A stretch of 64,000 nt of DNA. Source: Pieris napi. Taxonomy: Eukaryota > Arthropoda > Insecta > Lepidoptera > Pieridae. The DNA lies in NCBI RefSeq assembly GCF_905475465.1, contig NC_062247.1, positions 1,116,001-1,180,000 of the forward strand. Reading direction: 5' to 3'. Below, one piece after another: positions 11,471-20,880 of this stretch. Both the position numbers and the translations under genes were made by a program. The notes under the pieces are model-generated. The model saw only the letters and a list, made by a program, of their open reading frames with translations. It had not been told where the DNA came from and did not search any database. Positions within the stretch are counted from its first letter, which is position 1. Each line of letters begins with the position of its first letter.

Positions 11471-11861
11471 ATAAAAAAAAATCAAAAACGTTAATACAAT
11501 TTTTTTACTTCCAACACACAAATATACATAGTTTACAATATTAATTTTTTTAATAAGTTTTTTATTATATTTTTCATAGCTAATTGCGCAAACCCAAACA
11601 AAAACCCAAAAAGCTAATTTATAAAATTTTATCGTTTTATTGATCGCGTCATTATCAGTCAAATGTATAAAATTAAAAACAAAGTATGTTGCGACACTCG
11701 CACAACCGGTAATGAGCAGACGAGTAATGTCTTCGCCGGTTTGACCTTACCCAGATTTTGACAGATTCATTTAAACAGTTGGAATGTAATGGTTAAACGC
11801 GTGTGTATTTAGTAGTACTAATATAGAGTATTATTTATATTACTAAGCGAAACAACAGAAG

Positions 11862-12070
11862 CATTGGCCTGGTTAGTGGCTTCAGCCTGCGACTCTAATC
11901 CCTGTGGTCGAAGGTTCGGCTGTTCACCATTGGACTTTCTTTCTATGTGCGCATTACATGCGCTCGAACGGTGAAGGAAAACATAGTGAGAAAACTCAAA
12001 AGGCGACGGCGTGTGTCAGGCACAGGAGGCCGATTGATTGACAAATGATAATAAAACAGATTCAAAAATG
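11862..12070 (+). mobile_element. tRNA-derived SINE, decayed
   Basis: The head (GCATTGGCCTGGTTAGTGGC) and body (gaaggaaaacatagtgag, gtgtgtcaggcacaggagg) are recognisable. The B-box region has a small deletion. Confidence 0.6.
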
Positions 12071-12760
12071 TCCATTTTATTATATTTCTGTACGTGCAAC
12101 GAAGTGTTCATAAATAAAATAAGGGCCATAAACAGGAAGAGAGATAATTTCTACTTAGGATATTTATATTTAAAAACTCCCATGGGTTTCAAATGATAAA
12201 GTTTTTCGTAAATTTAACTCACTTATTTATTTATTGGAGTAATTAGAATTACTCCACAATTTAATTTAAAACCAGCGTTTGTTCCATGGCGTTTTTTTTT
12301 TAAATTCAAACTGTTATATACAGTCTGTATATATAAATTCCGATAGTTCTGCCGTTATATGAGATGCCACCGCAATGAGATTAGAAGTATTATTTTCTCT
12401 GTGTCGTCTGTGTCCCGTTATTTTGTTATTTATTGTCTGTGGGTAACCTTTACTATCGTTTTATGTGCGTTTTTACACAATTCCACATGTCAACTAAATT
12501 ATGTATACTTAAAATATTTTATTGCAAGGCTTAGAGCGTGGAAAATAAATTTCAAATTGGAAAATATTTTGTATTACTTTCGTTAATTTATGTATAAGTA
12601 CAGCTACAGCTATATAAAGAAAACACTTAGACATATACAAAGCCAAAACATTACATTGATAAACAAAATATATGAAGCAGAAAACATAAGTAGGTACATA
12701 ATTAGATAAAAATAGTAGTTTTATTGTATTTAAAAAAAAAATTGCTACTTTTTTATACCA
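12070..12760. other. AT-rich stretch, nothing recognised
   Basis: Overlapping short frames occur on both strands with low-complexity composition. No family motif is seen. Confidence 0.4.
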
Positions 12761-12764
12761 CAGG

Positions 12765-12945
12765 GGGCACACGGGCAGGACGCCAGATGTTAAGTTATAG
12801 CGCCGCCCATGGACACACTCAATGCCAGAGGGCTCGCGAGTGCGTTGCCAGCCTTTTAAAAATTGGTATAATCTTGAAGGAAGTCGAATGCTACTGCAAA
12901 GTCCCCCCGCTTCCCAAAATATTTCCTCACCCTCTTTGGTAAGAT
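12765..12945 (-). mobile_element. LINE 3' end fragment (family B)
   Basis: CACACGGGCAGGACGCCAGA, GACACACTCAATGCCAGAGG and GTGCGTTGCCAGCCTTTT are the family B landmarks. The 5' coding part is mostly lost. Confidence 0.55.
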
Positions 12946-13050
12946 GGATAACGTCAACATCTTCGTAAGTTGTATTTTTTTAGCTAAAACCCGAAACATT
13001 AGCACGCAGATAATTCGCCTTCGTACGAGACACAGAAAATATTTTCACAT
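12915..13050 (-). repeat. Diverged repeat shared with 27415-27540
   Basis: The blocks 'aatatttcctca', 'ctttggtaag', 'acatctt' and 'tttagctaaaa' recur in the same order at 27415-27540. There the minus strand reads a short open peptide (AMFLAKYDTIYKDVDILHLT). It is probably a decayed transposon coding piece of unknown type. Confidence 0.4.
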
Positions 13051-13431
13051 AATTTTCCTTAATTTTAAGTTATTATCGCATATAATTTTAAGGCTTTATG
13101 ACCCAAAGAAGAGATTTGTGGACCTCGAGTCGCTCCAAGCGCTCTCCTACTGCTCTCTTGCTTACTGCTACTCTCTTACTACGGGTAAGCTATACCCATT
13201 TTTGTTTTAGAATGGCGGAAGTTTCACTCCCAAACTTAGTTACTTGTAAAATATTGGAACACCAGTACGATATACAATTTTAGGTTCAATATTTGTCTTG
13301 AATTAAAAATTTATCACCGTTTATTTTTCTTACTCTGGTGCCACATTATACCTAAAGGTAGTCAACCTTTAACCCACTTGAATTGTAAAAAGCTCCTCGG
13401 CGAATGTGATTCCGGTCCACTACATTAAAAA

Positions 13432-13735
13432 TTCAAAATCATTTATTCATATAGGTAACACAATGTACACTTATGAACGTCATGAAAAGAAATATACATG
13501 AAATGCTCCTAATTTTACATTTACTCCCAGTTCTCAAATCAAGGGCGTAGAACGGAAGAGAACTGGCAATACACTCTTTTTAATCGCCAAATTTTTTTGT
13601 TGTACGTTTCGCAACCAGGCTTGCATTGAATTTTGCTACGAAACTTGCGGTAACACCACGTCTCAAAAGCTTCGAGACATCTTTTTGTCTTCTTTAATAG
13701 TCCATTCCTCAAAGTCGTATAGTGCTTCATTTTCT
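13432..13735 (-). pseudogene. LINE ORF2 C-terminus plus 3' UTR (family C)
   Basis: The minus strand at 13730-13539 reads KRCLEAFETWCYRKFRSKI, which resembles the 'AFE-WC-RR' segment near the end of LINE reverse transcriptase proteins. Family C sequence follows directly (13600-13432), ending with the TACCTATATGAATAAATG motif. The junction explains what family C is: the 3' end of this LINE. The protein frame is short and probably dead. Confidence 0.5.
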
Positions 13736-13739
13736 AACT

Positions 13740-14177
13740 ACACCTTAATGTGTAAGAAAGAGATAAAAAATGTTTGTCGTGTCGTAAATTGTCGCCTGTT
13801 TATTACATTCTAAAATAATACATACATTTTTTAATTTAATGATATACAGCCTATATGATTCATACTTCCATGAATCCCGGATTATTCATTAAATGTACTA
13901 GATATAATTATTGTGAAAGAGTAATTATAATGACTCAGATGTCTGAAGCGGCTTTACGCCGGATGCGCGGTGACTCTCGCGCATGCCATGCTACAGATCT
14001 AAGAAGTTATCGACTTGAAAATATTTTTTTTATTTAACACAATAATTATTTCAATAAGACTTTAAGAGAGTCGGTAGCTGTATAGTAAATCTTAATGGTC
14101 TACTTAAATAATATAATATTTATTTAAATAATACCTAACCATAACAAGCAAATATACAGTATTTACAATTGTTAGTA
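13740..14177. other. Nothing recognised
   Basis: AT-rich DNA with a 60-codon frame at 13855-14037 that has no family features. Confidence 0.4.
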
Positions 14178-14290
14178 CCAGTAACCCCAGAGCTGGAGCT
14201 CTTCGCTCAACGAATAACTATCGCAATACAGCGAGGAAATTGTGCCAGGTAAACTGCCACAGGGGCCAAACTTTTTAAATTTGTTTAAAT
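14178..14290 (+). mobile_element. LINE ORF2 3' end fragment (family D)
   Basis: CCAGAGCTGGAGCTCTTCGC, then ACAGCGAGGAAATTGTGCCA and 'ctgccacaggggccaaactttttaa' mark the AIQRGN-coding 3' end and the start of its UTR. Confidence 0.55.
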
Positions 14291-14347
14291 TTTCTTTCTA
14301 TTCATTTTTAATTATTAAAGTGAAAATTCATTAATTCGACTTCCAAA

Positions 14348-14377
14348 AAGGTTGCGTTAAACGTTTAACGCAACCTT
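14348..14377. repeat. 30-bp perfect palindrome
   Basis: AAGGTTGCGTTAAAC is followed immediately by its exact reverse complement with no spacer. It precedes a purine-rich stretch (14390-14570) that resembles the interior of the GAAGTGAAAC MITEs, so it may be a remnant end, but this is not shown. Confidence 0.85.
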
Positions 14378-15433
14378 ACGTTTAACCAACCTGAGGAGGG
14401 GGAATGGAAAGAGACAGAGCGAGAGTGAATGCGTGGCACTCGAACGCATGCGCTTAGTATACCGTTAGTAATAAGTAACGTCCCATATTCCAACGCAAGA
14501 GGGAGGGATAAAGATAGATACACAAAGGTAGAGGAGAGAGAAAGAGATTGAGTCCATAGATCCCAAGCACATGCGCGTGGGAGCGTCGTAAAATTAGCTG
14601 AAATACGTACTTGTTTTTTTATCTTCATTTATAATATTAATTATTGACAAAGATGCGATCAATTGTGAAGTGCAAGCAATGTTAATAAAGTTAGTCTTTA
14701 AGAAACAATATAATTTCACTAAAAATCAATTTCTACCCCTTCCTATTTTCATTTCCACATTACGAAGTTTCACTTCTTCCGCGCGGAGGACTCTTATTAG
14801 TACTATGTTGGTTAAGAAAATTTTAAATACTGTATATTGTTATGTTTAGGTTTTAATAAACTCGACTAAATTTTATTTACATATTATTCGAAATAAAAAT
14901 GTGTTCAAATAAATTAATATTCACTTTTCCAGACATATTTTATCTTCAACATTTAGCAAATGCGAACAGAATCGTAAAGCATAACAATAAAATTCTTGTC
15001 TATTACCATTTATATCTACATTTAGTTGAAGCAAGTCACATTGAAAGTAGTGTCTCCGATATAGAAATAGCCGAAGCACTAAGATGAGGGGGGAGAGGGG
15101 GGAAGGGCATTGCACGCTTCCGTCGCGGCACGTGGATGCACTCTGGCAATTGATAAACTCCAATATGTCCTGTCTATAAGTAATTTAGTTCAATTTAACC
15201 AATATTTTCAGTATTATATTGGACTTAAAGAAGTTAAGTATTAAGAACATACAAGTCACTTATATGAGAATTGAATAATATTAAATACATAAAAAGTAAA
15301 ATATATCACGCCACCGTCGTACGCTATTATTGCATTAGATTCCATCTACCAAAAATGGTACCACCCGTATGGTGGAAGCTCTTGTAAAGATTCGCTCCGA
15401 AATAGTTTATATTTTTGCGTCCGTATTCGGTAC

Positions 15434-15643
15434 TGCCCTGCGATTCTGTAACTCACTTTTCGAACTCACACAGCGGTTTTCGCATCGGCCGTCGCTTTCA
15501 AATCAGTCGTGAAGCAGTCATTTTATGATTTGGCATTCTGAAAAGGTGGGAGTAGGTTATTGTTTATCAGATACCGCCGTACGTTTACCGCCGATGCGAA
15601 AACCGCTGTGTGAGTTCGAAAAGTGAGTTACAGAATCGCAAGG
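15434..15643. mobile_element. MITE, copy 2 (TIR GCCCTGCGATTCTG)
   Basis: The left end CTGCGATTCTGTAACTCACT and the right end AGTGAGTTACAGAATCGCA are inverted over about 50 bp (to GGTTTTCGCATCGGC). This copy retains more of the interior than copy 1 (9137-9324). Confidence 0.8.
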
Positions 15644-15961
15644 CTGATTTTAGGTTGATGTTTATGATTAGTGCTTTAATTGAAACATAAATTGGTCATA
15701 TGGACCTGGAATATTACAGATGATAATATAGTGTTAACTACAGCGTTATTGAGAAATGTAAGTTTGGTAGTTTAATACGTTTCACAGGAGTGTTCTACGT
15801 TCGATAGCTTCGAAATATTATTAGATTTATCGTGGAAGGATGTGTTGGAAAAGATACTGAATATGTTTGCTTTTATTTGACATTTTTATCATGAAACTCA
15901 GTTCGGAAATCTATGTTGTTGCGTTTCAACATTATAACAAAAATATTACACTGACATTTTG

Positions 15962-16080
15962 TTTTATATAGAACAAGGGCAAACGGGCAGGAGGCTCACC
16001 TGATGTTAAATGATACCCCCCATAGACACTCATTGCCAGAGGGTTCGCAAGTGGCTGCCCTTTTCAGAATTGATACGCTC
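15962..16080 (-). mobile_element. LINE 3' end fragment (family B)
   Basis: GGCAAACGGGCAGGAGGCTC and 'cctgatgttaaatgatacc' identify the 3' terminus. The coding part is decayed. Confidence 0.55.
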
Positions 16081-16339
16081 TTTTCTTGCTGTACGCTTTT
16101 TTCGAATTGGATCGGAAACGATTCGGTGGGCTAACTTGACTTGTATGCTTTTTTACAATCGTGGTCAACGTGATCAGACGTTTTAGTTGACAAATTAGAA
16201 GACATTTAAAGGTTGCCATATCAACGCCATACATTGCCGCAACAGAAATTGCTATTTCTATTTTGTACTTCAATATCTGGGGTTAAATTTAATCCATCTT
16301 CCTTTCCGTAAAAGTTTATTCGTTAAAGAAATTATAATT

Positions 16340-16547
16340 GAAGGTCTGGGCCTCAGATTTCTGTATCTGTTTCATGATCATGTGTCATGTGTGTCAATCT
16401 AATAGGCAAGTAGGTGATCAGCCACGCCGAATTTTTGCGTCGAAGGCAATCCGGCTTCCGCGCGATGTTTTCACCGTTCGAGCGAATGTTTAATCCTGAC
16501 AGAAAGTCCATTGGTGTCCATTGACCACTAGGCCAACACTGTTTTAA
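16340..16547 (-). mobile_element. tRNA-derived SINE
   Basis: It is an inverted copy: the 'ggtctgggcctcagatttctg' tail comes first on the + strand, and the head ends at 'ggccaacactg'. Its head is shortened. Confidence 0.6.
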
Positions 16548-16592
16548 ACTTGCGTAAACTAAAGAGACTTTAATGTAGGTACGCCTAGTTCG

Positions 16593-16605
16593 TGCATCGT
16601 GAATA
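16593..16605. repeat. Target-site duplication, LINE 3' side
   Basis: TGCATCGTGAATA here is identical to 20854-20866 on the other side of the element. Confidence 0.85.
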
Positions 16606-16679
16606 AATAAAATAAATAAAAATAGCCTTTATTCGAGTACACTATAACTACAGTAAGTCCATATCTTTTAAGTTTTACA

Positions 16680-19600
16680 CTAGTACTCGACCTCCGATGG
16701 AGTGAAGGCCTCCTCCAGATTCTTCCACTTATCCCTATCTGATGCGACAGTTTTCCAGTTTTTTCCCGCTATCCCTTTTATATCATCTTCCCAAGTTTTC
16801 GGTGGGCATCCTCTCTTTCTTCTTCCCACTGGGCCTTTCCAAGTAAGGGTCTTTTTGACCCATCTGCCATCACAAAGGCGGCCAATGTGACCGGCCCATT
16901 TCCATTTTAGCCTTTTTGTATAAGTTACAACATCCTTTATTTTTGTACGACTTCGTATCATCTTGTTCTTTATTTTGTCTCTAAGCTTCAAGTTTAGAAT
17001 GGAGCGCTCCATAGCCCTTTGGCATACTCCAATCTTCCTTATTAACGCCTTGTTAAAAATCCAGGTTTGGCATCCGTATGACAAACATGGAAGTATGCAT
17101 GTATCCATGACTGTTCTTTTTATAGTTAAGTTATGGTTGGATTTCAGTACTTCTTTTAAAGCCCAATATTTGTTCCATGCTAGGTTTACACGTCTGTTTG
17201 TTTCATCCACATGTCGGTTTTGACTAAACGATATTTGTTTTCCTAGGTAAATGTAGTTTTGTACATATTCAAGAGACGTGGCGTTGACAAAAATTGGTCG
17301 TTCTTTGCTGTTAGTCATAACTTTAGTTTTGGAGGTATTCATTTCTAGGCCAATGTTTTTACTTGCGCAGACTAATTCGTTAAGCATATCTTGTAGCTGC
17401 GTCGCACTGTTTGAGAAGATAACTATATCGTCGGCGAATCTCAAGTTGCTTAGATACTGACCATTTATTTCTAACCCTTTTTTCTCCCATTGAAGGGTTT
17501 TCATTACGCTCTGTAGAACCGTTACAAATATTCTAGGTGACAAAGGATCGCCTTGTCTTACGCCTCTGCATATTTTTATTTCTGGGCCAATTCTGTCTAA
17601 CTTCACGCGGCTTACGCTTTGCTGGTATATATTTTGTATGAGTTCTATTATTTCATAAGGAACATTACATTCGCCAAGAGCTTGCCACATGCTTTTGTGA
17701 GATATGGTGTCAAAAGCTTTGGCGTAATCAACGAAACCTAGGTATAGGGGACAGTTGTGGTCGATATATTTTTCTATAATCATGTCTAAGGTATGAATAT
17801 GATCTATGGTAGAGAAGCCTCTTCTAAAACCAGCTTGTTCTACTGGTTGATATTCTTCGGTATAATTTGACAAGCGTCGTTCTAGACAGGAAGCGAACAA
17901 TTTGTACATACTTGGTTGCAAGCTTATCGGGCGGTAGTTGCCCACATCAGTCGGGTCCCCTTTTTTATATAGTAAAATTATGTCAGACCGTGCCCATTCT
18001 CTGGGTATTTTTCGTGAATCCATAACCATATTAAAAAGCCTTGTTATGGGGGTTGCTAACAAAAATCTTCCAACTTTTATAGCTTCATTTGTTATGCCAT
18101 CTGGTCCACAGCTTTTGTCTTTCTTTAATTGTTCCATAGCTTTGATAACTTCATAAGTTGAAAATCTTTCAGTCGATAAGTTGTTGTGATGGATTTTGAA
18201 ATTTTCTGTATTATTATTTATATTATTATTAGGGCCATATAACTCCTTGTAGAATTTAGAAGCTACCTCAATTATTTTGGATCTAGAGTATGTTGTCGAT
18301 GATGAACTGGTTTTTATTCGAGGTATCCATTGTTTGGTTCTGTTAAGTGCTCTAAAACCTTTTTTTATACTCCTTGATTCTGTTAGAAATTTCTCTAGTA
18401 CTTGTAATCTATGTTTTTTATTGTCTTGTTTAATCATTTTATGTATATTTTTATACAGATATGTTCGTTCCTTCTTTTCTACGCTGCTTAAATGTGTTTT
18501 ATGTGTCAACTCGTTTCTTCTGGATATCAGATCCTTTATGTGATTTGAGATAATATAGCCTTTTCGATTATATCTATTTTTAGTTTTTAATGTAACGGCT
18601 CTTATGCTTCCCGTTAGTGACGTCTTAATTTGGTCATAATATTTGTTTACGTTGCCTTCATCAATATCTTTTATGTCTTTTATTTTGGTTTCTAAGGCTT
18701 TTAAATATGACTCTTCGTCTTCTGGGGATTTAAGATAAGAGTATGCACTATTTTTATATTTTACTCGACTCTTTTTTAGGTCTTTTACTATATATGTGCA
18801 TCTTACAAGACTGTGATCGCTGGCAAAAGATAGATTGTGCACCACTTCAATGTTTTGTATATGTCGCATGTCATTTGTTAATATATAGTCGATTTGACTT
18901 CTTCGCTTTTTGGGGGAAAGCCAGGTCCATAGGTTTTTTATCTTCTTTGTAAATTGGGTGTTTATTATCTTTAAGTCGTTTTCACGGCAAAATTGCAGGA
19001 GCAGATCTCCTCTTTGATCCCGTTTACCAAAGCAATTTGCACCCATTACTCTTTCTTCACCAGGCAACCTTTTTCCTATTCTAGCATTAAAGTCACCTGC
19101 TAATATAAACTGCTTGTTGCAGTGCTTCATAGCATTACGTACTTGTTCATAGAATTTTTCTAACTCATTGTCGCTTGCTTCGGAAGTGGGTGCATGGACT
19201 TGGATAATGGACATATCTAAATTTATTATTCTTAAATTTAAAATGCAGATTCGTTCTGATACACCAATAAAACTCTCAATGTATTGCTTGAGTCTTTTCT
19301 TTAAGAGGAACCCTACGCCTAAGTGTCCCTTTCTTTCACCGAAGTAACAAAATATATGTTCACTATCCTCTTCAATGTTATATCCTTCTCTTCTTATTTC
19401 TGATAAGCCAATAATGTCATACCTTATTGAAGCAACACTTTCTTTAAATTCTAGGAGTTTTTCGTCTGATGATAGGGATCTCGCGTTAAATGTACAAATA
19501 AATATATGGGAATTTTCTGTTGCGGGAGAGATGTGATGTGGTGGGTGAGATCTGTTGAAATTGATTGTATTTGTTAAGAATCGTGAATTTGGAGGGTAGT

Positions 19601-19751
19601 AGTCGCTGAGCCCCACGGTGACCAGCCGGCTTGGGGTGGTTGGTGCATGTTTTCTTTCGTTGTCCTTTGTTGGTGTTGATCTACAGTTAGCATTGTTTTT
19701 GTTCCGGTTGTCGGGGGCAGTTAGTTGTTTTTTGATACCTCTGAAAGTGAG
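16680..19751 (-). CDS. LINE ORF2: AP endonuclease and reverse transcriptase
   Basis: This protein nicks target DNA and copies the element RNA (target-primed reverse transcription). Numbering from GTG at 19616 (978 residues to the stop), the endonuclease covers about residues 35-290, with SEIRRE (~74), GDFNARIG (~172), QIDYILT and ASDHSLV (~268) carrying its acidic/His catalytic set. The reverse transcriptase covers about 470-760, with NYRPISLQ, QAGFRRGFST, FVDYAKAFDT, RQGDPLSP and the catalytic FADDIVIF (~727). The C-terminal tail has WAGHIGRLCD and WKNLEEAF. The frame is open up to 19751 but offers no ATG before the endonuclease domain. It overlaps ORF1 by about 30 nt at an A AAA AAC site, so it is probably made as an ORF1-ORF2 frameshift product. 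No internal stop or missing catalytic residue is seen. Confidence 0.9.
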   Translation of the reverse strand, partial: LTFRGIKKQLTAPDNRNKNNANCRSTPTKDNERKHAPTTPSRLVTVGLSDYYPPNSRFLTNTINFNRSHPPHHISPATENSHIFICTFNARSLSSDEKLLEFKESVASIRYDIIGLSEIRREGYNIEEDSEHIFCYFGERKGHLGVGFLLKKRLKQYIESFIGVSERICILNLRIINLDMSIIQVHAPTSEASDNELEKFYEQVRNAMKHCNKQFILAGDFNARIGKRLPGEERVMGANCFGKRDQRGDLLLQFCRENDLKIINTQFTKKIKNLWTWLSPKKRRSQIDYILTNDMRHIQNIEVVHNLSFASDHSLVRCTYIVKDLKKSRVKYKNSAYSYLKSPEDEESYLKALETKIKDIKDIDEGNVNKYYDQIKTSLTGSIRAVTLKTKNRYNRKGYIISNHIKDLISRRNELTHKTHLSSVEKKERTYLYKNIHKMIKQDNKKHRLQVLEKFLTESRSIKKGFRALNRTKQWIPRIKTSSSSTTYSRSKIIEVASKFYKELYGPNNNINNNTENFKIHHNNLSTERFSTYEVIKAMEQLKKDKSCGPDGITNEAIKVGRFLLATPITRLFNMVMDSRKIPREWARSDIILLYKKGDPTDVGNYRPISLQPSMYKLFASCLERRLSNYTEEYQPVEQAGFRRGFSTIDHIHTLDMIIEKYIDHNCPLYLGFVDYAKAFDTISHKSMWQALGECNVPYEIIELIQNIYQQSVSRVKLDRIGPEIKICRGVRQGDPLSPRIFVTVLQSVMKTLQWEKKGLEINGQYLSNLRFADDIVIFSNSATQLQDMLNELVCASKNIGLEMNTSKTKVMTNSKERPIFVNATSLEYVQNYIYLGKQISFSQNRHVDETNRRVNLAWNKYWALKEVLKSNHNLTIKRTVMDTCILPCLSYGCQTWIFNKALIRKIGVCQRAMERSILNLKLRDKIKNKMIRSRTKIKDVVTYTKRLKWKWAGHIGRLCDGRWVKKTLTWKGPVGRRKRGCPPKTWEDDIKGIAGKNWKTVASDRDKWKNLEEAFTPSEVEY

Positions 19752-20485
19752 CTAGACCTTCCCCTTGCTATATAATTTAATAAATTAGGTTTTATTACAT
19801 CCTTTGTATTCGTTGCAGTTGGCATCGTTGCTTTGTTAGGGTTTGACCTCTTTTGTGTAGGTGATATCGGCGAGCCACTCTGTTCCCGCTTCCTTTTTTC
19901 ACGGCCTGGATCATTTGGTTTCTTAACGATTAGCTTATCATATTTGATATATGCAAAGTTACCCTTGTTTCTTTCTTCCTCTACTTTTGGTTGCAGTTGC
20001 TTTCGGGTTTCTAATATGTGTTTCGGGTAGTCTTCTTTTACATAGATCCCAGATGGAAGGCTGGATTTATTTTTAAGTATCAAATGTTTTTTCCAATTTG
20101 TCGACAAGGAAACGACAACTGGCCGATTCTTGTTAGTTTGTGCTCCAATTCTGTAAACATTGCTTATTTCTTGGCTGTCTAGATGTAAACCTGTATCTGT
20201 TATAATTTCTTTGATATAGTCTACCAGTTCAGATTCCCTTTTTCCCTTTTCTTCAACTCCAAAAAATACCAAATTCTTTTTTCTTTTATCTATTTCCATT
20301 TGATCTAGTTTTTGTTCAAGTTTTGCAATCTGAGTTTTTAATTTTTTGTTTTCTTGAATAATTGAATCCATCTTATCATTTATCGCTTCCATAACGTTTG
20401 TGGTTACAGCTGATGTTATAGTTAGAGTTTGTTGGTTTAATTTTTCCTCTAATTTTTCCCAAAGCATTTCGATATTTTTATCCAT
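19721..20485 (-). CDS. LINE ORF1: coiled-coil RNA-binding-like protein
   Basis: This is a 254-residue protein from the first in-frame ATG (20485); the frame is open slightly further upstream but only without an ATG. Residues ~1-75 form a heptad-rich coiled coil (EKLEEKL, then ENKKLKTQIAKLEQKLDQME). Residues ~80-185 (NLVFFGVEE, VYRIG, RPVVVSLSTNWKKH, YVKEDYPKH) resemble the RRM-like and C-terminal region of LINE ORF1 nucleic-acid-binding proteins. A basic, Ser/Pro-rich tail follows (REKRKREQSGSP). By family analogy it packages the element RNA into particles for ORF2. It ends at TAA 19723-19721, only one codon after the AAAAAAC slip site. The domain call is by resemblance only. Confidence 0.8.
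   Translation of the reverse strand: MDKNIEMLWEKLEEKLNQQTLTITSAVTTNVMEAINDKMDSIIQENKKLKTQIAKLEQKLDQMEIDKRKKNLVFFGVEEKGKRESELVDYIKEIITDTGLHLDSQEISNVYRIGAQTNKNRPVVVSLSTNWKKHLILKNKSSLPSGIYVKEDYPKHILETRKQLQPKVEEERNKGNFAYIKYDKLIVKKPNDPGREKRKREQSGSPISPTQKRSNPNKATMPTATNTKDVIKPNLLNYIARGRSSSLSEVSKNN
19727..19733 (-). promoter_or_regulatory. -1 ribosomal frameshift heptamer A AAA AAC
   Basis: In ORF1 frame the codons read TCA AAA AAC AAC TAA, so the heptamer sits exactly in the X XXY YYZ phase. Slipping back one base gives AAA AAA CAA CTA, which is the ORF2 frame. I checked both frames base by base. I see no obvious strong stem within about 10 nt downstream, though a distant GCCCC/GGGGC pairing is possible. 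Confidence 0.7.
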
Positions 20486-20853
20486 TTTAGGGAAAAGTGG
20501 AATTAATAAATTGTAACACCTTTTAGTAATTTTTTTAAATCTTGCAACACTGCCCGGCACTGCTGCGTAGGTTGGTACTAGATGAGATGTCAGTTGTCAG
20601 ACGCGAATTACGATTGAATTGTGTAATGGCGGACTATGAACTTTCACTTTACTGGGATATCAGAAGTTGTTTCGGGATTGTTTTACGATATAGTTTTTAA
20701 TCGCACTGTTTTTATAACTGTATTTCTTATCTTTGCACTTTTCTTATAACTTTATTGGTGAATTGTAGTTGTATGTTCAGTATTTTGTCACTTTTCACTA
20801 TTTAATTACGGAGCTCAATTTTGTACGTGTTTACGTTTACGACCAGTGTTATA

Positions 20854-20866
20854 TGCATCGTGAATA
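20854..20866. repeat. Target-site duplication, LINE 5' side
   Basis: TGCATCGTGAATA is identical to 16593-16605. Confidence 0.85.
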
Positions 20867-20880
20867 TAAATCCTAAATAA

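Larger units (their letters stand above)
16606..20853 (-). mobile_element. Complete non-LTR retrotransposon (RTE-like)
   Basis: This is an about 4.25-kb element on the minus strand bounded by a perfect 13-bp target-site duplication. Its order is a 5' UTR (20853-20486), ORF1 (20485-19721), ORF2 (open from 19751 to 16680) and a short 3' UTR with AATAAA ending in a TTTATTTATTTTATTTATT tail. Both ORFs are free of internal stops, which suggests a recent and possibly still competent copy. A short 3' UTR with a simple-repeat tail, an APE-type endonuclease and no RNase H region fit the RTE/Proto2-like group. I cannot place the clade more exactly without an alignment. Decayed relatives of the ORF2 tail lie at 1285-1412, and more distantly at 1684, 31125 and 33535. 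Confidence 0.85.

Noticed and set aside
17278..18952. Several + strand frames of 60-88 codons
   Set aside because: They are antisense shadows of the intact LINE ORF2.
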